This document shows positions 8,425 through 16,391 of a DNA stretch of 51,087 nucleotides, in pieces. Source of the DNA: Sphingomonas turrisvirgatae (GTDB lineage Bacteria; Pseudomonadota; Alphaproteobacteria; Sphingomonadales; Sphingomonadaceae); the NCBI RefSeq assembly GCF_001721295.1, contig NZ_MDDS01000022.1:1-51087 (forward strand), in the 5' to 3' direction. Both the position numbers and the translations under genes were made by a program. The number at the start of each line of letters is the position of its first letter. Positions within the stretch are counted from its first letter, which is position 1. The notes beneath the pieces were generated by a model. It saw only the letters and a program-made list of their open reading frames with translations. It was not told the origin of the DNA and made no database searches.

Positions 8425-10526
8425 ACGCTGTGACCACGTTCGCCGTCGAGGGCATTCACTGCGCCAGTTGCATAGCGAAGCTGGAGCGCGGGTTGTCGGG
8501 CCATGGCGGCATCGCAGACGCTCGGGTGAATTTTACCACGAAGCGACTTCGTATCGAGCATGACGAAGCGGTCGGCTTGGAAACGTTGAAGGATGCCATC
8601 GGGCGGGTCGGTTTTGAGGCGCATCCCTTCTTGGGCGAGGCTGATACCGGGGCAAGTCGCGAAACTCGTGAGTTGGTGAAGTGCCTTGCTGTCGCGGGCT
8701 TCGCAGCGATGAATGTAATGCTGCTCTCGGTTTCCGTGTGGTCCGGGGCCGATGGTGCGACGCGGCAGCTTTTCCACTGGCTTTCCGCGCTGATCGCCAT
8801 ACCGGCGGTAGCCTATGCCGGCCGGCCTTTCTTCAAGAGCGCCTGGCGAGCGTTGCGGCACGGCCGCGCCAACATGGACGTTCCGATCTCGATCGGTGTG
8901 ATCGTTGCGTGCGGCATCAGTATCTATGAAACCTCCATCTGGGGGAAGCACGCCTATTTCGATGGCGCGGTCACCTTGCTGTTCTTCCTGTTGGCCGGCC
9001 GCACCTTGGATTCGGTGATGCGCGCTCGAGCGCAGGACGGGGCGGCTGCGTTGTTGCGTCAGACGGCGCCGGGAGCGCTGGTCGTGCAAGCTGACGGCAC
9101 GAGCCAATGGCGCTCGGCTGAGGAGCTTGCGCCAGGGATGCGCATTCTCGTCGCTGCGGGCGAGCGGCTAGCTGCGGACGGTGAGGTCCAGGACGGGGTG
9201 AGCAGCATCGATCGCGCGCTCGTCACTGGCGAGAGCAGGCCGGAGGCGGTCGCACCGGGCAGCTCGGTCCTGGCGGGCACGATCAACCTGGATGCCCCAA
9301 TCACCGTCCGGGTCACCGCGGCAGGCGAATCGACAGCGATCGCCGATATCGCGCGCTTGATGAACGCGGCGGGCGGCAGCAAGTCGCGCTACGTGCGGCT
9401 CGCCGACAGGGCAGCGCGCATCTACGCTCCGGCTGTCCACACGTTGGCTGCGCTCAGTTTGGTGGGTTGGATGATCGCGGGGGCCGACTTTCACCAGGCT
9501 GTAACCATCGCCGTGGCCGTGCTCATCATCACCTGCCCATGCGCATTGGGCTTGGCCGTCCCAGTCTCCCAAGTGGTGGCAGCGGGCGCACTGATGCGAG
9601 CCGGCGTGCTCATCAAGGACGGCTCAGCGCTGGAGCGGCTGGCCGAGATCGACGTGGTGCTTTTCGACAAGACAGGCACACTCACTCTCGGCCGTCCGGA
9701 GCCTGCCGGTGAACTGCCGCTGACGCCGGATGAGCGTCCGTTGGCGCTGGCGCTGGCGAGAGCCAGCCGGCATCCCCTGTCAAAAGCGCTCGCATCGGCA
9801 CTGAATCGCGCGGGCGTCACTGCGGCTGAACTTACCGATCTGGCAGAGCAAGCCGGACGCGGAGTCGAGGGCGTCTGGCAGGGATTATCGGTCAAACTGG
9901 GCAATCCCAGAACATTCGGCATGAAGGTGGACGACGCCACCTTGACGACGGCTTTCCAAGTCGAGGGCCGGCCACCGAGACTGCTCCAATTTCGCGACGC
10001 GCTCCGGCCTGATGCAAGAGAAGCGGTGGAGCGGCTGCGCGCACAGAGCCTGGAAGCGGCGATCGTGTCGGGGGATCAGTCCAATGCGGTTGCTGACATC
10101 GGCCGGGATCTTGCGCTCACTTCCAACGCCGAGCTGTCGCCGCGTGACAAGTTCGAAGCGATAGAGGCCCTGACGGCGCGGGGCCGCCGCGTCCTGATGG
10201 TAGGCGATGGGTTGAACGATGGTCCGGCGCTCAAGGCGGCACACGTCTCGATCGCGCCGTCCTCGGCAAGCGATGTCGGGCAGACCGCCGCCGACCTGCT
10301 GTTCCTCGGCGATCGGCTGCTTCCTATACCGATCGCGATCGCGGCTGCGCGGCGCACGATGCGGGTGGTGCGCCAGAACCTCGTCATGGCCATCGGCTAC
10401 AATGTGATTGCAGTGCCACTCGCGCTTGCCGGGCAGGTCACGCCGTTGATCGCGGCATTGGCGATGTCCGGTTCTTCGATCCTTGTGGTGGGCAACGCCA
10501 TGCGGCTGCGGACTGCGGCGCGTTGA
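8421..10526 (+). CDS. ccoI: Copper-exporting P1B-type ATPase CcoI/FixI
   Basis: This 701-residue heavy-metal P-type ATPase moves Cu(I) across the inner membrane for insertion into the cbb3 oxidase. Seen in order: an N-terminal HMA domain with the metal site GIHCASC (Cys14, Cys17), the first helix group, the TGES phosphatase loop, the intramembrane CPC motif in ITCPCALG, the phosphorylated DKTGT in LFDKTGTLTLG, the nucleotide-domain HP pair (SRHPLS), and the hinge GDGLNDGPAL. The start at 8421 overlaps ccoH by ATGA and gives the natural N-terminus of the HMA domain. Its TGA overlaps the TTG of ccoS. Confidence 0.96.
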   Translation: MNAVTTFAVEGIHCASCIAKLERGLSGHGGIADARVNFTTKRLRIEHDEAVGLETLKDAIGRVGFEAHPFLGEADTGASRETRELVKCLAVAGFAAMNVMLLSVSVWSGADGATRQLFHWLSALIAIPAVAYAGRPFFKSAWRALRHGRANMDVPISIGVIVACGISIYETSIWGKHAYFDGAVTLLFFLLAGRTLDSVMRARAQDGAAALLRQTAPGALVVQADGTSQWRSAEELAPGMRILVAAGERLAADGEVQDGVSSIDRALVTGESRPEAVAPGSSVLAGTINLDAPITVRVTAAGESTAIADIARLMNAAGGSKSRYVRLADRAARIYAPAVHTLAALSLVGWMIAGADFHQAVTIAVAVLIITCPCALGLAVPVSQVVAAGALMRAGVLIKDGSALERLAEIDVVLFDKTGTLTLGRPEPAGELPLTPDERPLALALARASRHPLSKALASALNRAGVTAAELTDLAEQAGRGVEGVWQGLSVKLGNPRTFGMKVDDATLTTAFQVEGRPPRLLQFRDALRPDAREAVERLRAQSLEAAIVSGDQSNAVADIGRDLALTSNAELSPRDKFEAIEALTARGRRVLMVGDGLNDGPALKAAHVSIAPSSASDVGQTAADLLFLGDRLLPIPIAIAAARRTMRVVRQNLVMAIGYNVIAVPLALAGQVTPLIAALAMSGSSILVVGNAMRLRTAAR

Positions 10527-10702
10527 ACGGGCTCGCGCTCCTCATTCCCCTCGCTCTCCTACTGGGGCTGCTCGGGCTGGCCGCATTCTTCTGGTCCGTC
10601 AGGAGCGGGCAATACGAGGACATGGACGGCGCCGCGATGCGAGTTCTCATCGATGATGACGAACCTACAATAACGCGCTCATCGGGTAACGGACCGAAAT
10701 GA
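10523..10702 (+). CDS. ccoS: CcoS, cbb3 oxidase maturation protein (TTG start)
   Basis: A 59-codon frame missed by length cut-offs. It begins at TTG overlapping the ccoI stop (TTGA) and encodes one membrane helix (LALLIPLALLLGLLGLAAFFW) followed by SVRSGQYEDMDGAAMRVLID-type sequence. The S-V-R-S-G-Q-[YF]-[ED]-D-[ML]-[DE]-G-x-A pattern and the acidic tail are diagnostic for CcoS/FixS. The family is needed for cofactor insertion into CcoN. It completes the ccoNOQPGHIS order. Confidence 0.93.
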   Translation: MNGLALLIPLALLLGLLGLAAFFWSVRSGQYEDMDGAAMRVLIDDDEPTITRSSGNGPK

Positions 10703-10790
10703 TGCTCCTCCTTCGCCAGACGCTGGCCGCTCCGCGAGGGAATACACTGGCGTCTTGCGATGCGCGCCGCCTGAGGTTGGATGCCGCGAT

Positions 10791-11039
10791 ATGGGGATGA
10801 TGGGAGGCTTCGCGGGCCGATTGCTCGCAACTGGCGGTGCATTCGGCCTTGGCTTGGCTGGGATGGATCTTCCTGCTTCCACGATGCAGGTGGCGATGTG
10901 TGGGGGCGGAAGTGTTCGGCTGCCCATCGGTCCCGACAGGGACGAGCCTTCGAGCAAATGCCCTTCCGCCTGTCACCTGGGGAGCGAGCGCAAGCGCCTC
11001 GATGACGACCGCGACGATAAGCCTAGACCGCGCGACTGA
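10791..11039 (+). CDS. Small Cys-containing, probably exported protein
   Basis: The 82-residue frame has a signal-like hydrophobic N-terminus (GFAGRLLATGGAFGLGLAG), then VAMCGGGSVRLPIGPDRDE, a CPSACH motif, and a basic then acidic tail (ERKRLDDDRDD). This arrangement (a Cys near the processed N-terminus, a central beta strand with LPI, a C..xCH pair, RKR) recalls small sphingomonad proteins of unknown function that I have seen near respiratory genes; I cannot name a family. There is no strong ribosome-binding site, and the end overlaps the convergent hemN by 17 bases. It could be chance, but the composition is protein-like. Confidence 0.4.
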   Translation: MGMMGGFAGRLLATGGAFGLGLAGMDLPASTMQVAMCGGGSVRLPIGPDRDEPSSKCPSACHLGSERKRLDDDRDDKPRPRD

Positions 11040-12366
11040 AGCGGTGCTGCCCGCCGCCACGATAGCTGTCGAACGCGGCTGCCGCGATGCGCGCGTATGG
11101 CCGTCCCTCGGGCAGCAAGGTCACACGACATTGGTCGAGCTTGACGAGGCGATGCTGCTCCATCGCCCGTAGCTGCTCCAGACATGGCAGCACTGCCGTT
11201 GCAGGGCGGTCATGCTGGCGCGAGACCTCGGCGAGGTCTACGCTACCGTCACACAATAGCCTCTCGATCAGCTCCCCGCGAAGCCGGTCGGTCGGCGTGA
11301 CCAGGACGCCTCTTGCGCCGGCAAGCCGTCCATTAGTCACCCGCATGCGGTATTGCCCCACATGTTTCTCGTTTTGCACTAGCACGTTGCCGAACTGGCT
11401 GATTGCCGACGATCCCAGTCCGATAAGCACGTGAGCCGGATCGTCTGTGAATCCTTGAAAGTTGCGCTGGAGGCCGCCGCTCCGGGCAGCGCGTGTAAGG
11501 CTGTCCTCAGGCCGTGCGAAATGATCGAAGCCGATCGCCTCATAGCCCGCGTCAATGAGGAGGTCATGAGCAAGTGCGCTCTGCCAAAAGCGCTGCTCCG
11601 CGCTGGGGAGCGCGTCGGCTTCGATCATCCGCTGCCGCGGCAGCATGTGAGGAACATGGGCGTAGCCGAACATCGCGACCCTGTCGGGCTGGAGCGTGAG
11701 GGCGGACGAGATGGTCGCCGCGATATCGTCCAGCGTCTGGCCGGGAAGGCCATACATGAGGTCCAGGTTCAGATGCTTGACCCCCGCCCGCTTGAGCATG
11801 GCGGCGCCATTTGCGACTAGGTGGAATGGCTGGACGCGGTTGATCTTTGCCTGAATGTGATGAGAGAATGTCTGAGCGCCGAGGCTCGCACGATGGAAAC
11901 CTGCAGTGCCGATGATGTCGGCCATTGCGGCGTCTAGGTCGCGTGGATCGAGCTCGACGGCCCATTCTGCCGAGTTTGAGATATCGAAGGCCGCCCTCAG
12001 GCTATGCACCACTCGAGCGAACAGCGCGGGACCTAATGCATTCGGACTGCCTCCGCCGAAATGCACTGATATCGCCTGGCCTTGCACGAGGGGAGCGACC
12101 AACGCTATTTCCGCCTCGAGGGCATCGATATATTGCGTCAGACGCTCAACGCGGCCGACGGCACCGGTGTTGCACCCGCAATACCAGCAGATCTGGCGGC
12201 AATACGGGACGTGAACGTAGATCGAGATGGGCTCGGCAACACTGATCTGGCTCAATGCCTCGAACTGCTGCTCGGCGCCCACCGAGCTGCCGAATTCTGC
12301 TGCAGTGGGATAGCTGGTGTAGCGCGGCGCGTTTAGCTTCGCGAACTCAGGGATGTAAAGATGCAT
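11023..12366 (-). CDS. hemN: Oxygen-independent coproporphyrinogen III oxidase HemN
   Basis: This 447-residue radical-SAM enzyme decarboxylates coproporphyrinogen III to protoporphyrinogen IX without O2. It shows the HemN opening LNAPRYTSYPTAAEF, the radical-SAM cluster site YCRQICWYCGC (C-x3-C-x2-C followed by another Cys, typical of HemN), HFGGGSPNALGP, and the HemN C-terminal domain. The ATG at 12364-12366 (MHLYIPEFAKLNAPRY) is preferred; the 35-codon upstream extension overlaps the fnrL end region and looks non-coding. An FNR-type box lies 34 bases upstream, which fits induction at low O2 so that haem is available for the oxidase. Confidence 0.95.
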   Translation of the reverse strand: MHLYIPEFAKLNAPRYTSYPTAAEFGSSVGAEQQFEALSQISVAEPISIYVHVPYCRQICWYCGCNTGAVGRVERLTQYIDALEAEIALVAPLVQGQAISVHFGGGSPNALGPALFARVVHSLRAAFDISNSAEWAVELDPRDLDAAMADIIGTAGFHRASLGAQTFSHHIQAKINRVQPFHLVANGAAMLKRAGVKHLNLDLMYGLPGQTLDDIAATISSALTLQPDRVAMFGYAHVPHMLPRQRMIEADALPSAEQRFWQSALAHDLLIDAGYEAIGFDHFARPEDSLTRAARSGGLQRNFQGFTDDPAHVLIGLGSSAISQFGNVLVQNEKHVGQYRMRVTNGRLAGARGVLVTPTDRLRGELIERLLCDGSVDLAEVSRQHDRPATAVLPCLEQLRAMEQHRLVKLDQCRVTLLPEGRPYARIAAAAFDSYRGGGQHRFSRAV

Positions 12367-12399
12367 GGCCTGCCGTGACAGGCTCCGATCGCTTGCGCT

Positions 12400-12413
12400 T
12401 TGCGCTTTGTCAA
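12400..12413. promoter_or_regulatory. Probable FNR box upstream of hemN
   Basis: TTGCG-CTTT-GTCAA has the TTG-N8-CAA core of FNR/FixK sites, with a weaker interior than the two boxes at the cco cluster. Its edge is 34 bases from the hemN ATG, the same distance as box 2458-2471 from the ATG of the Crp/Fnr gene at 2424. It lies between the fnrL stop and hemN, suggesting hemN has its own FnrL-controlled promoter. Confidence 0.5.
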
Positions 12414-12460
12414 AACGCGACCGTTCAGGGTGGGGCAGCGGCAAGTCGCTTGCTGTGCGC

Positions 12461-13159
12461 TCAAGCGGCATGCGCTGCCAAGGTATCTAAACTACGGATC
12501 AGGATTCCGTGACTTCCTTCCCGGCAAATTGCCTGCTCGTTTTCGAGCGAGGTCAGTGTGCGGCTTACCGTCTCGATAGACAGGCCGAGCAACTGCGCCA
12601 TCTCTCCCCGTTTAAGCGGAAGATCGAAAGCTATTTCACCTGGATAAGACGCGTGACCAGCTGCCCGGAAGAACGACAGGATCAGTGCTGCGACCCGACC
12701 CTTTGCATGACGTTTCGAGATGAGATCGATGAGGTTGCGGCTTTCAACGAGCTCACGGCTGACTTCAGCTAGAAGGCGCTTAGCGAGGGCAGCACGCGCT
12801 TCGATCAAAGCCTCGAACTGGCCACGCGGGAAAAGACAGGCCTCGCTATCAGTCAGTGCTGTTACGTGCAGCGTCTCGGACGACGCGAGCGGTTGGCCGA
12901 GCAGGCCTGCGGGATGGATGAGCGCTACGATACGTTCAGTCCCGTCTTGATCGATCGTCGATATCTTGGCCGCGCCACGGGTCAGAGTGGCACATACGGT
13001 TGTGGCGTCCCCTGCCGCTACGATCGTCTCGCCGCGAGCATAGCGCCTTTGGCGACCCATGCGGACAAGACTGTCTCGGTCGTCCTGGGACAGCGCTGCG
13101 CAGACCGCTCGATCAGCGACGGGGCAGGCTTGGCAGGCGATCGGCGCAGACGAAATCAT
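12461..13159 (-). CDS. fnrL: Oxygen-sensing FNR-type regulator (FnrL) with [4Fe-4S] cysteines
   Basis: This 232-residue Crp/Fnr protein carries the FNR cysteine pattern: Cys9, Cys12 and Cys20 in ACQACPVADRAVC, and Cys108 in DSEACLFPRGQFEAL at the position of the fourth ligand. Such proteins are active as dimers with an intact cluster under low O2 and lose it in air. The C-terminal helix-turn-helix reads KRGEMAQLLGLSIETVSRTL; the E-T-V-S-R recognition helix is the FNR type that reads TTGAT half-sites. It is followed by hemN on the same strand. It is the obvious candidate to bind the boxes at 2458, 2856 and 12400. Confidence 0.93.
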   Translation of the reverse strand: MISSAPIACQACPVADRAVCAALSQDDRDSLVRMGRQRRYARGETIVAAGDATTVCATLTRGAAKISTIDQDGTERIVALIHPAGLLGQPLASSETLHVTALTDSEACLFPRGQFEALIEARAALAKRLLAEVSRELVESRNLIDLISKRHAKGRVAALILSFFRAAGHASYPGEIAFDLPLKRGEMAQLLGLSIETVSRTLTSLENEQAICREGSHGILIRSLDTLAAHAA

Positions 13160-13303
13160 GCAAATGGCCTTTTACAGTGATAGGGGGGCGCTGCGGCCGC
13201 AGGCATTGCGCAAGGATGCTCAGCAGCGAGATGGCTTCCTTGCCGCCCTGGCACCTGCAGGAACGGATCCACGGGGCCAGAACGTTTCAGAGACCTAGGT
13301 TGG

Positions 13304-13603
13304 TCACTCAGCCGAGTGCCGAAAGAATTGCACATGAAACCGGACGGGACCCACCGGCGCCACGCGATGCTTGATGGTAGGTTCTACGATGCCGGGGGCA
13401 GTTGCAGGGGTGAGGATCCGTTCCGATCGCTCTCGCCTTGCGTCGTCGATGATGTAGTTTAGTTGCCCTTCCTCGACCACGATGACGCCCCAGGTCCCCG
13501 CCTTCGTGCTATGGTCGCCTAGTAATCCAGCCGGCACGTCGCTCTCGCAGAACGTCGGCGTGCGCTTGTAGGGGGCAGCGTCGAAAGGCAGTTGCGCCAT
13601 CAT
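13304..13603 (-). CDS. DUF1971 (YeaR/TehB-N-like) cupin protein
   Basis: The 99-residue protein fits DUF1971, a small cupin-like beta barrel: YKRTPTFCESDVPAGLLGDHSTKAGTWG, then VEEGQLNYIIDD, then a C-terminal strand pair around GIVEPTIKHRVAPVG. Relatives include YeaR, induced by nitrate/NO in enterobacteria, and the N-terminal part of tellurite-resistance TehB; the biochemical role is not settled. The gene starts with ATGATG overlapping the stop of the truncated haemoglobin gene, so both are made from one transcript and probably act in one NO/O2-related process. Confidence 0.85.
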   Translation of the reverse strand: MMAQLPFDAAPYKRTPTFCESDVPAGLLGDHSTKAGTWGVIVVEEGQLNYIIDDARRERSERILTPATAPGIVEPTIKHRVAPVGPVRFHVQFFRHSAE

Positions 13604-13971
13604 CGCACGCTCCGTTCTCGCGCATAGTGCACACCCAACTGCAGGCTTTCTGCGATCATCTCTGCTTTAGCCTGCACCGAAGCGGCTCTATCGGCTTCGA
13701 GCAGCTCCGCGCTGGTAGCTTTCCACAGCTCCAGCCAGCGCGCGAAATTCTCCGGGGTCATCGCGTGTGCATGTCGAAGGTGTGCGATCATCGGTTGCCC
13801 CTTGTAGCGGCCGCTCGCCAGCATCACCGAAGACCAAAACGCTTTCAGCCGCTCAAGATGATGCGGCCAGTCCGCGATGGCGCTTTCAAAGATGGGACCC
13901 AAGATTGGATCTGTCCGCACCCGGTCGTAGAATGTCGGCACCAGGCGATCGATATCGTCCTCCGTGATCAT
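13600..13971 (-). CDS. Group III truncated haemoglobin
   Basis: The 123-residue protein fits group III truncated globins (Ctb/trHbP type): ITEDDIDRLVPTFYDRVRTDPILGPIF, the B/E-helix region WPHHLERLKAFWSSVMLASGRYKGQPM, and the F-helix region HLRHAHAMTPENFARWLELW with candidate proximal histidines. In other bacteria group III globins take part in O2/NO handling under low oxygen. The ATG at 13971 is preferred because a GGAGAG site lies 6-7 bases ahead; the ATG 18 bases upstream has none. It is translationally coupled to the DUF1971 gene. Confidence 0.9.
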   Translation of the reverse strand: MITEDDIDRLVPTFYDRVRTDPILGPIFESAIADWPHHLERLKAFWSSVMLASGRYKGQPMIAHLRHAHAMTPENFARWLELWKATSAELLEADRAASVQAKAEMIAESLQLGVHYARERSVR

Positions 13972-14029
13972 ACTGCTCTCCGGCCACATTCAAGTCGAAA
14001 CGCCAAACGCCGCTGCTAAGCGCGAGTGA

Positions 14030-14051
14030 GGGGCGCGGATGGCCGCGCCCC
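14030..14051 (-). terminator. Hairpin after the AOX gene
   Basis: A perfect 9-bp GC-only stem (GGGGCGCGG / CCGCGCCCC) with a 4-base ATGG loop lies 7 bases past the AOX stop. There is no U-run behind it on the minus strand, so it may work as a weak or Rho-assisted terminator, or protect the 3' end. It separates AOX from the globin operon. Confidence 0.6.
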
Positions 14052-14057
14052 GCAGGG

Positions 14058-14747
14058 TCAGGCCGCCTTCTTCCAGATCGGCTCGAGTGCGACGTGCGGC
14101 GGGCAATCGGCGACGGGACCGCTCGGCAGGCCGGCGAGTTCGTTGGCGAAGCCGTGGTTGACGTCGCGGTGGTGGGCCTCGTCGGCGCGGACAACCAGCA
14201 CGACATCGCGCAGCGTCGCATCCTCGGGCAGGTTCCAGTAATCCTTCGCGATCTGCGGCGCTGGCACATTGGCGCTGCGGCCCTCGTCGATCTCTGCCAG
14301 ATAGTGCGTGTAGCTGATCACCGCCTCTTCCTCGAAATAGCCGACGACGCGGTGCGCGGTCTTCGAGCTGGCGAGGTAGAGACCAAAGAAGAACAGGTAG
14401 AACACCCATTGCACGCCGATGATCACCGCACGCTCGAACCAGGTGGGTTTCGAGATTTCGATGAACGTCATCAGGTGCATGCGCTCGTTTTCGGCTTCGT
14501 CCATCAAAGTCCTGATCCAGCCCTTGTCGTCGCAGATGCGACGCAGGCACGACAGGTGCGTGATGGTCGCACCGACCATGCCCGGCACGGCGGCAACGGT
14601 TTCCAGCACGACGGCGCGGTGGCCGTAGCGCTCGGCGAAGAAGGTGTCGGCGGTCCAGCGCAGCAGCTTGGTGAAGCCATAGGCGATGCGGTCGGACAGC
14701 CCCTTGGGCTGATGATGGACGCCAAGGTCGATGAATGGCGGGGTCAT
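14058..14747 (-). CDS. aox: Alternative oxidase (AOX), di-iron ubiquinol oxidase
   Basis: This 229-residue protein is a bacterial AOX, a cyanide-insensitive, non-proton-pumping ubiquinol:O2 oxidoreductase bound to one leaflet of the inner membrane. All four helix motifs are present: LETVAAVPG (Glu49), [10 protein letters not shown] (Glu88, His91), [13 protein letters not shown] (one of Glu139-141) and [11 protein letters not shown] (Glu190, His193). These give the four Glu and two His ligands of the di-iron centre. A GGAGA site lies 6 bases before the ATG. The gene is divergent from the haem-PAS kinase fixL with only 75 bp between, so FixLJ is the likely regulator (inference). AOX is uncommon in bacteria. 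Confidence 0.95.
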   Translation of the reverse strand: MTPPFIDLGVHHQPKGLSDRIAYGFTKLLRWTADTFFAERYGHRAVVLETVAAVPGMVGATITHLSCLRRICDDKGWIRTLMDEAENERMHLMTFIEISKPTWFERAVIIGVQWVFYLFFFGLYLASSKTAHRVVGYFEEEAVISYTHYLAEIDEGRSANVPAPQIAKDYWNLPEDATLRDVVLVVRADEAHHRDVNHGFANELAGLPSGPVADCPPHVALEPIWKKAA

Positions 14748-14808
14748 GGTCGGTCTCCGGTCGGGTCTGCGTTTCGTGTGACGCCGAACTAACCCGATGG
14801 CAGACGCG

Positions 14809-14819
14809 CCGAAATTCGG
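14809..14819. promoter_or_regulatory. CCGAAATTCGG palindrome just before fixL
   Basis: An 11-base perfect palindrome ends 3 bases before the fixL ATG, in the short AOX/fixL divergent region. It sits where a ribosome-binding site should be, and none is visible there. It could be an operator or an mRNA hairpin limiting fixL translation. Function is unknown. Confidence 0.35.
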
Positions 14820-14822
14820 ATC

Positions 14823-16391
14823 ATGTCCCTACGTAGTTTCACGGAGGTGGCGTTCGCGGCCCTGGCGCGGCATGACTATCGTGTGAACCCGCCGCGCCTG
14901 CCCCTGCGCCATACGATCATTCCATCGCCGCCGCTGCTAGTGACGCTGGCGCTGGCGGCGCTGGCCGTCGCGCTGGGGGCGGGCGTGCGCATCGCCTTCG
15001 CGGCCGAGTTGGGGCAGCGCGCAACCTATATCTTTTTCGTGCCGGCGGTGGTGCTGGCCAGTGCTCTTAGCGGCCTGCGCGCGGGCGTGGCGGCGAGCAT
15101 CGCCGGCGCCGCTGTCGGCCTATGGTGCGACCGCATGATCGGGCCGGTCGCGGCGGGCAGCTGGATCGCCGCCGGTGCGTTCGTCGCGATCGGCTGCGCC
15201 ATCGCATTGGGCGGCGAGTGGTTCCAGCGCGCCCGCGCCGAAGCGGAGCGGGTGACCGAGGGGCTGGCGCGGCGAGAGGCACATCTGCGCTCCTTGCTTG
15301 ATACCGTGCCGGACGCGATCGTGGTGATCGACGAGGCGGGGCTGATCCGCGACTTTAGCCCGGCCGCTGAACGCATGTTCGGCTGGGACGCAGAAGAGGT
15401 GCGTGAACGCAACGTCAGCTTACTGATGCCCGACCCCTACCGAAGCGCGCATGATGGCTATCTCGCGCGTTATTACGACACTGGTGAAAAGCGCATTATC
15501 GGCAAGGGGCGCGTGGTGGTCGGCGCGCGCAAGGACGGATCGACCTTCCCGCTGGAGCTGGCGGTGGGTGAGATGCGAGTCGGTGGCCAGCGCCACTTCA
15601 CCGGCTTCATCCGCGACCTGACCGAGCGGCAACAGGCCGAAGCGCGGCTTCAGGAATTGCAGAGCGAGTTGGTCCATGTTTCCCGCCTGACCGCGCTGGG
15701 CGAAATGGCGTCGGCGCTGGCACATGAGCTTAACCAACCGCTATCGGCGATCGCCAATTATCTCAAGGGCAGCCGCATGTTGCTGGCGCGTAGCGACGTG
15801 CCTATCGAGCGCGTGAGCGACGCGATCGAGCGCGCCAGCGAGCAGGCGTTGCGCGCGGGCGATATCATCCGCCGGTTGCGCGAGTTCGTCGCCCGCGGGG
15901 AGACCGAGCGGTCAGTCGAAAGTCTGCCAAAGCTGGTCGAGGAGGCGAGCGCGCTGGCGCTGGTCGGGGTCAAGGAACATGGCATCCGCGTGCACTATGA
16001 CTTCAGTCCGGACGTCGACCTGGTGCTGGCGGACAAGGTGCAGATCCAGCAGGTGCTGCTCAACCTCGTGCGTAACGGGGTCGATGCCATGACCGCTGCG
16101 AAGGGCGCTGTGCGCGAGCTGACCATCACCATTTTGGCGGCCGAGGACAATATGGCGCAGGTGACGGTGGCTGACACAGGACCCGGGATTGATCCGGAAA
16201 TCGCCGAACGCTTGTTCCAGCCGTTCGTCACGACCAAACGGACCGGTATGGGCGTCGGTCTGTCCATCTCACGGACGATCGTCGAGGCGCATGGCGGCCG
16301 GATCTGGGCTAGCGCGCGCGAGGGCGGCGGCGCGGTGTTCGGGCTGACGCTGCGGCGTGTGGGGCAAGAGGAGCTTTATGATGGCGAGTGA
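14823..16391 (+). CDS. fixL: Haem-PAS oxygen sensor histidine kinase FixL
   Basis: In this 522-residue kinase, membrane helices cover about residues 36-130. A PAS domain at about 152-270 follows, closely resembling rhizobial Fix[14 protein letters not shown] gives His210 as proximal haem ligand, and [15 protein letters not shown] gives Arg230 in place of the O2-contacting Arg, 20 residues apart as in Bradyrhizobium FixL (His200/Arg220). The linker [15 protein letters not shown], the phospho-acceptor in [10 protein letters not shown] (His301) and an HATPase domain ([28 protein letters not shown]) complete it. Oxygen binding should inhibit the kinase. It overlaps fixJ and faces AOX. Confidence 0.95.
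   Translation: MSLRSFTEVAFAALARHDYRVNPPRLPLRHTIIPSPPLLVTLALAALAVALGAGVRIAFAAELGQRATYIFFVPAVVLASALSGLRAGVAASIAGAAVGLWCDRMIGPVAAGSWIAAGAFVAIGCAIALGGEWFQRARAEAERVTEGLARREAHLRSLLDTVPDAIVVIDEAGLIRDFSPAAERMFGWDAEEVRERNVSLLMPDPYRSAHDGYLARYYDTGEKRIIGKGRVVVGARKDGSTFPLELAVGEMRVGGQRHFTGFIRDLTERQQAEARLQELQSELVHVSRLTALGEMASALAHELNQPLSAIANYLKGSRMLLARSDVPIERVSDAIERASEQALRAGDIIRRLREFVARGETERSVESLPKLVEEASALALVGVKEHGIRVHYDFSPDVDLVLADKVQIQQVLLNLVRNGVDAMTAAKGAVRELTITILAAEDNMAQVTVADTGPGIDPEIAERLFQPFVTTKRTGMGVGLSISRTIVEAHGGRIWASAREGGGAVFGLTLRRVGQEELYDGE

Noticed and set aside
13261..13283. GGAAC ... CGTT pair resembling an EcfG promoter
   Set aside because: The spacer is 18 bases, outside the 16-17 norm, and it points toward no plus-strand gene.
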